Counted from the stretch's first letter, positions 1-7,279 are shown. The stretch is 8,757 nucleotides of DNA from Lachnospiraceae bacterium (GCA_017390645.1 JAFPAZ010000002.1:1-8757); one strand, 5' to 3'. Notes: generated by a model not told the origin, from the sequence alone. Numbers and translations: made by a program.

Positions 1-127
1 CCTCTATTTTTACAGCTACAAACTAAACGCATCAAAAGCGTGCCTGCGGTGTTTTGTTTCTTTTACATCACTTTCACATAAAATAGAATAGTTTCGCAAT
101 TTCCTATTTTTTATCTGACTAGTGATA
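1..127. repeat. Non-coding region after ribF with inverted repeats; possible end of a dispersed repeat
   Basis: These bases follow the ribF stop codon and contain no credible gene. Two inverted repeats are visible. TCTATTTT at 3-10 is the exact complement of AAAATAGA at 80-87, enclosing about 69 bases. AAAATAG at 80-86 also pairs with CTATTTT at 104-110 around a 17-base loop, so one arm has two possible partners. The stretch TAGTTTCGCAATTTCCTA at 89-106 lies outside the 80-87 arm. If this is a two-armed element, its complement should lie just before the window start. A role as a weak AT-rich terminator is also possible: on the plus strand the 104-110 arm runs into two more T residues. The inverted repeats are seen; the idea of a mobile or dispersed repeat is inference. 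Confidence 0.4.
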
Positions 128-1039
128 CTAAATTCGATGTTTTGCTTCCTCCACATCATTTTGAATTTGGAATTTTAATTGTTCTACTGTTTCAAACTTT
201 ACTTCTGAACGAAGATACTCATAAAAAAATATTTTTATTTTTTTCCCATAGATTTCCTCTTGAAAATCAAAGAGATAACTTTCTGCCAGAACTTTTTTCT
301 CCTCTGTAATGGTAGGTTTGGTCCCAACATTGGTAATTCCATTCCAAACCTTTCCATCTACTTCAATTCTCGTAGCATACACTCCAAATGGTATCTGAAT
401 TTTCTCTTTCGGATATTCCACATTCGCCGTTGGAAAACCTAAGCCTGTGGCAAGCCTTCGTCCATGCAGCACAGTTCCCATCAAATAAAACGGATGTCCC
501 AATATTTCATTGGCTTTTTTCATGTTACCCTGCTCTAAAATATACCTTATTTCCGTAGAACTAATCTCAACATTTTGATTTTGTATTTTTTTAATACTTG
601 TAACAGAATAATGATATTTTTTCCCAAATTCTTTTAGTAGCGGGACATCCCCTCTTTTATTACAGCCAAACCGGAAATCTTCACCAACTATTACATATCT
701 TGCCTTTAGCCTGTCCACCAAATATTCTTTGATAAATTCTTCTGGTGCTAACTGAAGAAACTCATCTGTAACATTAACTTCATAGTAATGATCAATCCAT
801 GAAATCTGATGAAAAAAATCCACCTTCTCTTCTTTTGACAAAATAGAAGTTTCCTCGGAACCATTCAGATAACTCTGTGGTGATTTGGAAAAAGTAAACA
901 CCAATGTCGACATTCCTTTTTCTTTCTGCTTTTTCAGTTCTGCTAAAAGCTCTCCATGTCCCAGATGAATTCCATCAAATTTTCCGATGGTAACTGCTGT
1001 ATACGATTTGCTTTTATACTCTTCCTTACAAATATTCAT
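128..1039 (-). CDS. ribF: Bifunctional riboflavin kinase / FAD synthetase
   Basis: RibF phosphorylates riboflavin to FMN and then adenylylates FMN to FAD in the cytoplasm. The 303 residues match the usual length of about 300-320. The N-terminal FAD synthetase (nucleotidyltransferase) domain shows TIGKFDGIHLGH at 17-28, with the HxGH nucleotide-binding motif, GEDFRFG at 119-125 and ISSTEIR at 159-165. The C-terminal flavokinase domain shows GLGFPTAN at 199-206, whose PTAN motif binds ATP-Mg and flavin, then NVGTKPTI at 237-244. Glu253, just before the SYLFDF strand, is the expected catalytic base. The ATG start is supported by AGGAAAG at 1045-1051, five bases upstream. The gene begins 41 bases after truB stops and is the last gene of the operon in view. 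I see no FMN riboswitch, so expression probably follows the operon. Confidence 0.96.
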   Translation of the reverse strand: MNICKEEYKSKSYTAVTIGKFDGIHLGHGELLAELKKQKEKGMSTLVFTFSKSPQSYLNGSEETSILSKEEKVDFFHQISWIDHYYEVNVTDEFLQLAPEEFIKEYLVDRLKARYVIVGEDFRFGCNKRGDVPLLKEFGKKYHYSVTSIKKIQNQNVEISSTEIRYILEQGNMKKANEILGHPFYLMGTVLHGRRLATGLGFPTANVEYPKEKIQIPFGVYATRIEVDGKVWNGITNVGTKPTITEEKKVLAESYLFDFQEEIYGKKIKIFFYEYLRSEVKFETVEQLKFQIQNDVEEAKHRI

Positions 1040-1080
1040 ACTGGCTTTCCTAACTACTGTAATACATTAAAAATTTCATC

Positions 1081-1968
1081 TTATCCTAAAAAAAGCTTAT
1101 ATGGTTTTAAATTTTCTTTTTCCCATTCATACAGTCCAATAAATTCATTTCTGGCATCATACACCCGTACCAATGAATCTGTTGGTTGCAATGAAAACCA
1201 GTTACTATTTAACTTATTGCCATTTAACAGCCATTTATCATACTTTTCATCTATCACTACCTGCGGAAAACCAAGAAATGGTGTGTCAACCGGCGAAATA
1301 TATGTCTCCAAAGTACCTTTTTCTAATAATTCCTTTATCTGTTCTATTTTCAAACTATCCTTAATATAAAAAGAGGATACTCTGGTTCTTACCAACTCTT
1401 GCATTGCTCCGCCCACAGACAGTTTTTTTCCGATATCCCTGCAAATACTTCTTATGTAAGTACCTTTACTGCATTCGATTTCCATGGTCACATAGGGAAG
1501 TTCCATACCAATAATTTCTATACGATAGACTTCAATTTCCCGTCCTTCCCTTTCAATGACAATTCCTTCTCTAGCTAACTGATATAATTTTTTTCCATTC
1601 ACTTTTATAGCAGAATACATAGGTGGAATCTGCAACTGCTTTCCTATAAATCCATGGATGACCTCTCTGACCTTACTTTCTTCAAGACCGGAAGTATCAC
1701 TTTCCTTTAGAACCGTTCCTGTCATATCTTCCGTGTCAGTTTCTATCCCTAACCGAAGTACAACCTGATAAACCTTATCTTTCTCTGTAAGCATATCACA
1801 AAGTTTTGTTCCTTTTCCTAAACACACCGGCAAAACCCCCTCAGCCTGAGGGTCCAGTGTGCCGGTATGACCAATCTTTTTCTGCTTTAAAACACCTCTT
1901 AATATAGCAACCACATCGTGGGAAGTATAACCTTTTTCTTTGTAAATGTTAATTAATCCGTGATACAC
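1081..1968 (-). CDS. truB: tRNA pseudouridine(55) synthase TruB
   Basis: TruB converts uridine 55 in the T-loop of tRNAs to pseudouridine. The 295 residues are typical for the family. The catalytic motif GHTGTLDP lies at 33-40, with nucleophile Asp39, followed by AEGVLPVCLGKGTK at 42-55. Other family motifs are QIPPMYSAIKVNGKKLYQLA at 113-132, CSKGTYIRSICRDIG at 166-180 and LVRTRVSSF at 192-200. The C-terminal 80 or so residues correspond to the variable PUA-like tail. The start codon is GTG, not ATG: it lies at 1966-1968, seven bases after a strong GGAGG (1976-1980). It overlaps the end of nrnA by 16 bases, so the ribosome-binding site sits inside nrnA and translation is probably coupled. 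The gene ends with a T7 run close to the stop codon. Confidence 0.96.
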   Translation of the reverse strand: MYHGLINIYKEKGYTSHDVVAILRGVLKQKKIGHTGTLDPQAEGVLPVCLGKGTKLCDMLTEKDKVYQVVLRLGIETDTEDMTGTVLKESDTSGLEESKVREVIHGFIGKQLQIPPMYSAIKVNGKKLYQLAREGIVIEREGREIEVYRIEIIGMELPYVTMEIECSKGTYIRSICRDIGKKLSVGGAMQELVRTRVSSFYIKDSLKIEQIKELLEKGTLETYISPVDTPFLGFPQVVIDEKYDKWLLNGNKLNSNWFSLQPTDSLVRVYDARNEFIGLYEWEKENLKPYKLFLG

Positions 1969-2963
1969 TGATTTTCCTCCGGATTTTCCTCATAATCAAG
2001 AATCTGCTTTTCAATATGGGCAGACACATTATTAATGACATCATAAATGGAACTTGCAGGCAGAGTACATCCAGCTGCTCTGATATGTCCTCCACCTCCA
2101 AAATAAGAAGCTATCTTACTCACATCAACATAACTGTTAGAACGCATGCTAACCTTATATTCACCATTCGGCTTTTCATACACAAACAAAGCGACTTCGA
2201 TTCCTTTGGTCAGTCTTAGCTGATCTACAATACCATCTAAGTCAATGGAAGTAGCTCCATAAAAGTCTAGTACATTTTTCTTAAAATAGGTCACAATCCC
2301 CTTCCCATTTAAGAATAATATACTTTCCATCAATGCTCTTCCTAGTAATTGATTTTGCATATAAGTTTTTGCATAAAATGTGTCATCAATGATCTTTTCC
2401 GACTTAATCCCTTTTTCTACAAGGTATCCTGCCACTTCCATGGAGTGTTTTGTTGTATTAGAATGACGAAACACTCCCGTGTCATGAACCAGACCTAAAT
2501 ATAATGATTCTGCCGTTTTCTTTGAAATTTTATCATAATCCATAAGGTCAAAGAGCAGTTCACAGGTAGAACTTGCCTCTGGTCTGATAATATCAACATC
2601 TGCATACCCCTTATTGCTGATATGATGATCTACACAAACGGTTCTTTTTGCATTTTGGAAACATTTGTAAAAATCCTGAAATCTTTTATCATCACCACAA
2701 TCCAAGGCAATACATAAATCATACTCTTTTTCGTCCCATTCGTGTATAATGGTTTTTGCAGAATCAAGGAAATAAAACGCTTCTTTAAAAGGTTGCAGAT
2801 AAATCTGAACCTTTTTCCCCTGGTAATTATCTAGTATATATTGATAGACTGCAGTACAGGAACCAACACAATCACCATCCGGACTGGAATGTCCAATGAT
2901 ACCTATGGTTTGAGCATTATTAATTTCATCAATTAGCTTATTCAACGTTATCCCCATCCTCAT
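1953..2963 (-). CDS. nrnA: DHH/DHHA1 phosphoesterase, NrnA-type oligoribonuclease / pAp phosphatase
   Basis: Members of this family in Firmicutes degrade 2-5 nt RNAs and dephosphorylate 3'-phosphoadenosine 5'-phosphate. The Mn-binding DHH domain shows GHSSPDGD at 24-31, DCGD at 88-91, the signature VDHHIS at 111-116 and DTGVFRHSNT at 161-170. The DHHA1 substrate-binding domain ends with GGGGHIRAAGC at 289-299. At 336 residues the length is normal, and no CBS or membrane segments are present, so this is the stand-alone form rather than GdpP. The start is uncertain. ATG at 2963 and ATG at 2957 lack a usable Shine-Dalgarno. A TTG at 2943-2945 follows GGGG by six bases, leaves MNKLIDEIN, and overlaps rbfA by only eight bases. 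Other DHH members act on c-di-AMP breakdown products, so the exact substrate is inferred. Confidence 0.92.
   Translation of the reverse strand: MRMGITLNKLIDEINNAQTIGIIGHSSPDGDCVGSCTAVYQYILDNYQGKKVQIYLQPFKEAFYFLDSAKTIIHEWDEKEYDLCIALDCGDDKRFQDFYKCFQNAKRTVCVDHHISNKGYADVDIIRPEASSTCELLFDLMDYDKISKKTAESLYLGLVHDTGVFRHSNTTKHSMEVAGYLVEKGIKSEKIIDDTFYAKTYMQNQLLGRALMESILFLNGKGIVTYFKKNVLDFYGATSIDLDGIVDQLRLTKGIEVALFVYEKPNGEYKVSMRSNSYVDVSKIASYFGGGGHIRAAGCTLPASSIYDVINNVSAHIEKQILDYEENPEENQCITD
1969..1991 (-). promoter_or_regulatory. Duplicated Shine-Dalgarno for truB inside the end of nrnA
   Basis: A 12-base unit occurs twice in tandem at 1968-1979 and 1980-1991 with a single mismatch (plus strand CTGATTTTCCTC then CGGATTTTCCTC). 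Each copy gives GAGGAAAATC on the coding strand. The copy nearer truB carries GGAGG (1976-1980), seven bases from the GTG start; the other sits about 19 bases away. In nrnA the same unit encodes EENP followed by EENQ. This site decides the truB start. Whether the second copy affects translation is inference. Confidence 0.6.
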
Positions 2964-3321
2964 TTTTTATCTGACTTGTAACTTCGTCAATTTTTTTCGA
3001 CATAGAAACTCCATATCCAATAGAATCATCCATAATAAATTTAATTTCTGGTGTATTTCTTAAATTAATGCTTCTTGCAAGCTCTTTTCTTACAAAACCA
3101 ACCGCACTGTTTAGTCCTGCCAAGGTCTCCTTTTTTTCTTCTTCATCCCCCAACACACTAATATATGCCTTACACTGTTTCAAATCCGGTGTTACTTCTA
3201 CTGAAACTACAGAAGTCATGGAATGAATTCTTGGATCCTTTATTTCTCTACTGATAATACGGCTTAATTCCTTCTGAACTTCACCATTAATTCTAGTGTT
3301 CTTAATACTGTTCTTTCTCAT
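2938..3321 (-). CDS. rbfA: 30S ribosome-binding factor A
   Basis: RbfA is a cytoplasmic maturation factor that binds the 30S subunit during late 16S rRNA processing and is needed for efficient growth in the cold in studied bacteria. The 127 residues form one type II KH-like domain. Visible family features are RINGEVQKELSRIISREIKDPRI near 10-32 (quoted here only by its ends: RING and KDPRI), SVEVTPDLKQCKAYISV at 40-56, SAVGFVRKELA at 72-82 and LRNTPEIKF at 87-95 followed by DDSIGYG. The start lies 12 bases after the infB stop, which is a TAA immediately followed by an in-frame TAG. The Shine-Dalgarno is weak (AGAGCAAAG), so translation may depend on coupling with infB. The end overlaps the start of nrnA. 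Confidence 0.95.
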   Translation of the reverse strand: MRKNSIKNTRINGEVQKELSRIISREIKDPRIHSMTSVVSVEVTPDLKQCKAYISVLGDEEEKKETLAGLNSAVGFVRKELARSINLRNTPEIKFIMDDSIGYGVSMSKKIDEVTSQIKNEDGDNVE

Positions 3322-3333
3322 AGCTTTGCTCTA

Positions 3334-5571
3334 TTATCTAGGCACTTCCACCATAATGAAGGCTTCGATTAAATCTCCTTCTTTTACATCATTGAATTTT
3401 TCCATAACAAGACCACATTCGTATCCTGCCTTTACTTCCTTTACATCATCTTTAAATCTCTTAAGAGATGCTAAAGGTCCTTCGAAAATCTTTTCTCCTT
3501 CTCGAGTAATTCTTACAGACGCATTTCTTGTAATATTACCATCCAGGACATAAGAACCGGCAATTGTACCAACTCCGGAAGCTTTGTATGTCTGACGTAC
3601 TTCCAAATGTCCGATGACTTTTTCTTCGTACACAGGATCTAACATTCCCTTCATAGCAGCTTCGATGTCTTCAATGGCATTGTAAATAACACGATAAAGT
3701 CTTAAATCTACCTTTTCTCTTTCTGCAACGGATTTTGCCATGGCATCCGGACGAATATTAAATCCAATGATGATGGCATTCGAAGCAGATGCCAGAATAA
3801 CGTCGGATTCATTAATTGCACCAACACCGGCATGAATTACTTTAATCACTACTTCTTCGTTGGAAAGCTTTAATAAGCTTTGTTTTACTGCTTCCACAGA
3901 ACCTTGAACGTCTGCTTTTACTACCAAATTTAATTCCTTTACATTACCTGCCTGAATCTGGGAGAACAAATCATCTAAAGATAACTTAGACTTTGTATCT
4001 GCCAGCATCTTTTCTCTTCCATAGGCGATAAATACTTCTGCCATGGAACGTGCTTCCTTTTCATTGGCAGTTCCTACAAAAATCTCACCAGCCATAGGAA
4101 CTTCATTTAATCCAAGGATTTCCACAGGAGTAGACGGAGTTGCTTCATTTACTCTGCGACCCTTATCATCAATCATGGCACGTACTTTACCATAGGCATT
4201 TCCTACTGCAACGGCATCTCCTACACGTAACGTTCCTTTTTGAACCAATACAGTAGCAACCGGACCTCTTCCCTTATCCAACTGCGCTTCGATAACCAAT
4301 CCTCTTGCTTTACGATTTGGATTCGCCTTTAATTCCAATACTTCTGCTGTAAGAAGAATCATATCTAAAAGATTATCGATACCTTCTTTTGTATGAGCCG
4401 AAACCGGACAAAAGATAGTACTTCCACCCCAATCTTCTGCCACTAATTCATGTTCCACCAACTCTTGCTTTACACGTTCAATATTGGCGCTTTCTTTATC
4501 AATTTTATTTACTGCTACAATAATTTCAACACCGGCAGCCTTAGCATGGTTAATCGCCTCTACCGTCTGTGGCATAACACCATCATCTGCTGCTACAACC
4601 AAGATAGCAATATCTGTAGATTGGGCACCACGCATACGCATAGCGGTAAACGCTTCATGTCCCGGAGTATCAAGAAATGTAATTTTCTGACCATTTACAT
4701 CAACGGTATTTGCACCAATGTGCTGGGTAATACCACCTGCTTCTCCTGTAGTAACGGAAGTCTGACGAATAGCATCCAAAAGGGAAGTTTTACCATGGTC
4801 TACGTGTCCCATAACACATACAACCGGTGGACGTTCTTTTAACTTAGATTCGTCTTCCTCTTCCTCTTTTAGCATTTCTTCAATTACATCAACCTTTGGT
4901 TCCGGTTCACAAATACAGTTATATTCTAATGCGATTTCTTCTGCCTGTTCATAGGTTAAATCTGAATTTACGTTTAGTATTTTACCAGCCAAAAACATCT
5001 TCTTAATTAATGCTGCTGCCGGTTCCTTTATCTTCTCTGCAAAATCTCTTACTGAAATCACTTCCGGAAGTATAATGGTACGAATGGTTTCTTCCACAGC
5101 GGTTTCTTCTTTTACTTTTGTTTCTTCCATTGATTTTCCTTGTTCTTTCTTGTTTTCGTTTGTGTTTTTCTGATTGTTTTTGCCCTTTTGCTTATTATTT
5201 CCTTGATTTGAAAAAGAATTCTGTTCCTTAAAATTCTTATCTTTTTGTTTTTGATTTTCTTTATTTTCTTCTTTTTTCTGTACTTCTTTCTTTTGTTCCT
5301 TTACTTCTTTTTTGGTTTCTGCTTTTACATCATGATTAAAAGAAGTTTTTTGTTCCTGTTTTACCTGATTTTCTTTCTTTAACACTTCATTTTTCGTTTC
5401 TTTTGGCTGCTTGCTGCCATTTAACTGTTCCATCACCATATCAATCTGTTCGTCAGTAATGGTACTCATATGACTTTTTACCTCAATTCCCTGTTCTTTT
5501 AGAATTGAAATAATATCCGTACTGCTTTTATCCAAACTCTTTGCCAATTCATGTATTCTCATTTTTGACAT
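3334..5571 (-). CDS. infB: Translation initiation factor IF-2
   Basis: IF2 is the GTPase that brings initiator tRNA to the 30S subunit and promotes subunit joining. The 745 residues comprise an IF2_N domain (about 1-50), a Lys/Glu/Gln/Asn-rich low-complexity linker (about 55-165), a second IF2_N module (about 168-222), then the G domain. GTPase motifs are G1 GHVDHGKT 255-262, G2 GGITQHIGA 279-287, G3 DTPG 301-304, G4 NKID 355-358 and G5 SAH 391-393. Domains II, III and IV follow; [20 protein letters not shown] near 654-673 belongs to the C-terminal tRNA-binding domain. The ATG at 5571 is set by GGAGGTG at 5578-5584, six bases upstream, inside the last codons of ylxQ; the gap to ylxQ is three bases. 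A second, internal start at codon 148 is possible. Confidence 0.98.
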   Translation of the reverse strand: MSKMRIHELAKSLDKSSTDIISILKEQGIEVKSHMSTITDEQIDMVMEQLNGSKQPKETKNEVLKKENQVKQEQKTSFNHDVKAETKKEVKEQKKEVQKKEENKENQKQKDKNFKEQNSFSNQGNNKQKGKNNQKNTNENKKEQGKSMEETKVKEETAVEETIRTIILPEVISVRDFAEKIKEPAAALIKKMFLAGKILNVNSDLTYEQAEEIALEYNCICEPEPKVDVIEEMLKEEEEDESKLKERPPVVCVMGHVDHGKTSLLDAIRQTSVTTGEAGGITQHIGANTVDVNGQKITFLDTPGHEAFTAMRMRGAQSTDIAILVVAADDGVMPQTVEAINHAKAAGVEIIVAVNKIDKESANIERVKQELVEHELVAEDWGGSTIFCPVSAHTKEGIDNLLDMILLTAEVLELKANPNRKARGLVIEAQLDKGRGPVATVLVQKGTLRVGDAVAVGNAYGKVRAMIDDKGRRVNEATPSTPVEILGLNEVPMAGEIFVGTANEKEARSMAEVFIAYGREKMLADTKSKLSLDDLFSQIQAGNVKELNLVVKADVQGSVEAVKQSLLKLSNEEVVIKVIHAGVGAINESDVILASASNAIIIGFNIRPDAMAKSVAEREKVDLRLYRVIYNAIEDIEAAMKGMLDPVYEEKVIGHLEVRQTYKASGVGTIAGSYVLDGNITRNASVRITREGEKIFEGPLASLKRFKDDVKEVKAGYECGLVMEKFNDVKEGDLIEAFIMVEVPR
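5128..5141 (-). promoter_or_regulatory. Candidate internal ribosome-binding site and start in infB
   Basis: Inside infB, AAGGA at 5137-5141 lies six bases before an in-frame ATG at 5128-5130 (codon 148). Initiation here would give an IF2 of 598 residues that lacks the first IF2_N domain and most of the charged linker but keeps the second IF2_N module and all GTPase domains. Shorter IF2 isoforms from internal starts are known in Escherichia coli and Bacillus subtilis. The surrounding Lys/Glu codons are purine-rich, so a Shine-Dalgarno-like match may be chance. Confidence 0.35.
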
Positions 5572-5574
5572 TAC

Positions 5575-5898
5575 TTACACCTCCGCACTATTCTTACAAT
5601 CCATATGCTTTATGATAACATCAGCAAAACCCGGCTCCGTGATTGCCACCGAGGCACGCATTTCTTTACCAATGGCATGTGCCAGACTTTCTTTATTACC
5701 ATATATTCTAAGTGGAACGTTATAAAAATTACACATATTCGTAAACATTTTCTTCGTATTATCTGACGCATCAGACGCTAAAATTACTAAATATGCATGG
5801 GCTGATTTTACTGCTTTTTCCGTAGCAAATTCACCACTGACTACTTTTCCTGCCTTTGTCGCCATTCCCAGCATGGCAAATGCTTTATCCGTTTTCAA
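5575..5898 (-). CDS. ylxQ: YlxQ, L7Ae/L30e-family RNA-binding protein
   Basis: This 107-residue protein belongs to the L7Ae/L30e/S12e/Gadd45 family, whose members bind kink-turn RNA. The family pattern is clear: LGMATKAGKVVSGE at 10-23, the strand YLVILASDAS at 36-45 followed by DNTKKMF, and VPLRIYG at 61-67. Its cellular role remains poorly defined; the position between rnpM and infB is conserved in Firmicutes. The start is TTG at 5896-5898. It overlaps the rnpM end by 14 bases and has GAGGAG about 11 bases upstream, within rnpM codons. The alternative, an internal ATG at residue 9, would cut into the conserved first helix and has no better ribosome-binding site. The last codons carry the Shine-Dalgarno of infB. 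Confidence 0.9.
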   Translation of the reverse strand: MKTDKAFAMLGMATKAGKVVSGEFATEKAVKSAHAYLVILASDASDNTKKMFTNMCNFYNVPLRIYGNKESLAHAIGKEMRASVAITEPGFADVIIKHMDCKNSAEV

Positions 5899-6166
5899 GA
5901 TGATTAAACTCCTCTTCCAATTCTGTATAGATTTCTTCTGGAATTTTTACTTTTAAAGAACGTTCCAAACCTTTGTTCTTTAATGCCACCAGCAAACATT
6001 CTTTCTTAAAACAAATGTATGCACCTCTTCCATTTTTCTTTCCGGTTGTATCTAATTCAATCTTTTCTTCCGGAGTTTTTATTACTCGAAGCATCTCTTT
6101 TTTTGCCATCATTTCACGACAGCCAATACATTGTCTGGTTGGAATTTTTTTTGGCAATTTCGTCAC
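5885..6166 (-). CDS. rnpM: YlxR-family RNA-binding protein RnpM (RNase P modulator)
   Basis: This small basic protein of 93 residues is a YlxR (DUF448) member. In Bacillus subtilis the family protein was renamed RnpM because it binds RNase P RNA and lowers RNase P activity; I transfer this role by family membership. Visible motifs are PTRQCIGCREM at 9-19 with the Cys pair, LRVIKTP at 26-32, LDTTGKKNGRGAYIC at 38-52 with the hallmark GRGAY, and an invariant-type Cys in KKECL. The start is unclear: GTG at 6164-6166 has AGGA only one base away, while TTG at 6155-6157 has the same AGGA ten bases upstream and would give 90 residues. An A8 run covers codons 5-7. The gene lies 30 bases after nusA and overlaps ylxQ. 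Confidence 0.92.
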   Translation of the reverse strand: MTKLPKKIPTRQCIGCREMMAKKEMLRVIKTPEEKIELDTTGKKNGRGAYICFKKECLLVALKNKGLERSLKVKIPEEIYTELEEEFNHLENG

Positions 6167-6196
6167 ATCCTATTCTATCGTTTCCTACTCTTTTGC

Positions 6197-7279
6197 TTAT
6201 GATTCAACTACTTCCTCTTCTTCTCCAGAATCATTGCTTACCATTCCTGCTTGTGATTCACTCTTAATATCAATCTTATATCCGGTAAGTCTTGCCGCAA
6301 GTCTTGCATTCTGACCTTCTTTACCAATTGCTAAAGATAACTGGTAATCAGGAACCACAACTTTCGCACTCTTTTCTTCCACATCTACATCCACCGTCAC
6401 TACCTTTGATGGGCTTAATGCATTTTCAATCAATACTGCCGGATCTTCACTCCAGTTAATAATATCAATTTTTTCGCCTTTCAGATCATTTACGATAGCA
6501 TTTACTCTGGCTCCGTTTAATCCAACACAGGCACCTACCGGGTCTACATCTTTATTATTTGACCAGACTGCAATCTTGGTTCTAGATCCTGCTTCTCTTG
6601 AAATACTCTTAATTTCAACAGTTCCATCTGCTACCTCTGTTACTTCTTTCTCAAACAATCTTTTTACTAAATCAGGATGGGTTCTGGATACCAGAATCTT
6701 AGGACCTTTATTATTAGAACGTACTTCAATGATATATAATTTAATTCTTTCTGTCGGTTTAAATACTTCTCCCGGAACCTGTTCACTTTCAGTTAATACC
6801 GCATCTGTTTTATCGTCTAAACTTACACTGATATTCTTACCAACATATCTTTGAACAATCCCTGTAACAATGTCTTTTTCTTTACACTGAAAATGATTGT
6901 ATAAGGCATTTCTTTCCTCTTCTTTAATTTTCTGAACAATAACACTTCTTGCCTGCTGTGCAGCAATACGTCCGAAGTTTTTCGGAGTAATTACAACATT
7001 AACAATATCTCCTATTTCATAACGAAAATTTATCATTTTTGCTTCTGCAAGACTGATTTGTACTGCAGGATCCTGTACTTGTTCCACAACTTCTTTTTCT
7101 GCTAATACACTAATCTCGCCATTTTCCCTATCCATAGTTACTTTAATGTTTTCTTCTTTTCCAAAGTCACGCTTACATGCCGCAAAAATCGATTTTTCAA
7201 TCGCTTCAAACAAGATTTCCTTGTCAATTCCTTTCTCCTTTTCAATCTGGTTTAATGCACCGATTAATTCTGAACTCAT
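6197..7279 (-). CDS. nusA: Transcription termination/antitermination factor NusA
   Basis: NusA binds RNA polymerase and nascent RNA and modulates pausing, intrinsic termination and antitermination. The 360 residues contain the N-terminal polymerase-binding domain (about 1-130), an S1 domain (about 134-200), KH1 (about 201-280) and KH2 (about 281-345), followed by a short acidic tail with EEEE at 353-356. Landmarks are ILVSRTHPDLVKRLFE at 195-210, DPVGACVGLNGARVNAIV at 246-263, GEKIDIINW at 268-276 and LAIGKEGQNARLAARLTG at 316-333. The C-terminal acidic repeats found in proteobacterial NusA are absent, as is normal for Firmicutes. AGGAGG at 7290-7295 supports the ATG. The gene starts 24 bases after rimP ends. 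Autoregulation through the rimP leader hairpin is likely by analogy. Confidence 0.98.
   Translation of the reverse strand: MSSELIGALNQIEKEKGIDKEILFEAIEKSIFAACKRDFGKEENIKVTMDRENGEISVLAEKEVVEQVQDPAVQISLAEAKMINFRYEIGDIVNVVITPKNFGRIAAQQARSVIVQKIKEEERNALYNHFQCKEKDIVTGIVQRYVGKNISVSLDDKTDAVLTESEQVPGEVFKPTERIKLYIIEVRSNNKGPKILVSRTHPDLVKRLFEKEVTEVADGTVEIKSISREAGSRTKIAVWSNNKDVDPVGACVGLNGARVNAIVNDLKGEKIDIINWSEDPAVLIENALSPSKVVTVDVDVEEKSAKVVVPDYQLSLAIGKEGQNARLAARLTGYKIDIKSESQAGMVSNDSGEEEEVVES

Noticed and set aside
1..32. Open frame MRLVCSCKNR running off the left edge on the minus strand
   Set aside because: Only about ten codons are visible, there is no Shine-Dalgarno, and the segment lies within the inverted-repeat region.
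1040..1080. FMN riboswitch or promoter before ribF
   Set aside because: The gap is only 41 bases, too short for an FMN aptamer, and shows no -35/-10 pair; it holds just the ribF Shine-Dalgarno.
3864..3881. Perfect 7-base inverted repeat (AAAGCTT/AAGCTTT, 4-base spacer) inside infB
   Set aside because: It lies in conserved IF2 coding sequence, has no U tract or promoter context, and is explained by Leu-Leu-Lys-Leu codon choice.
4450..4842. Plus-strand open frames of 68-130 codons opposite infB, nusA, rnpM and truB
   Set aside because: They are antisense shadows of well-supported genes, with no ribosome-binding sites or recognisable protein motifs.
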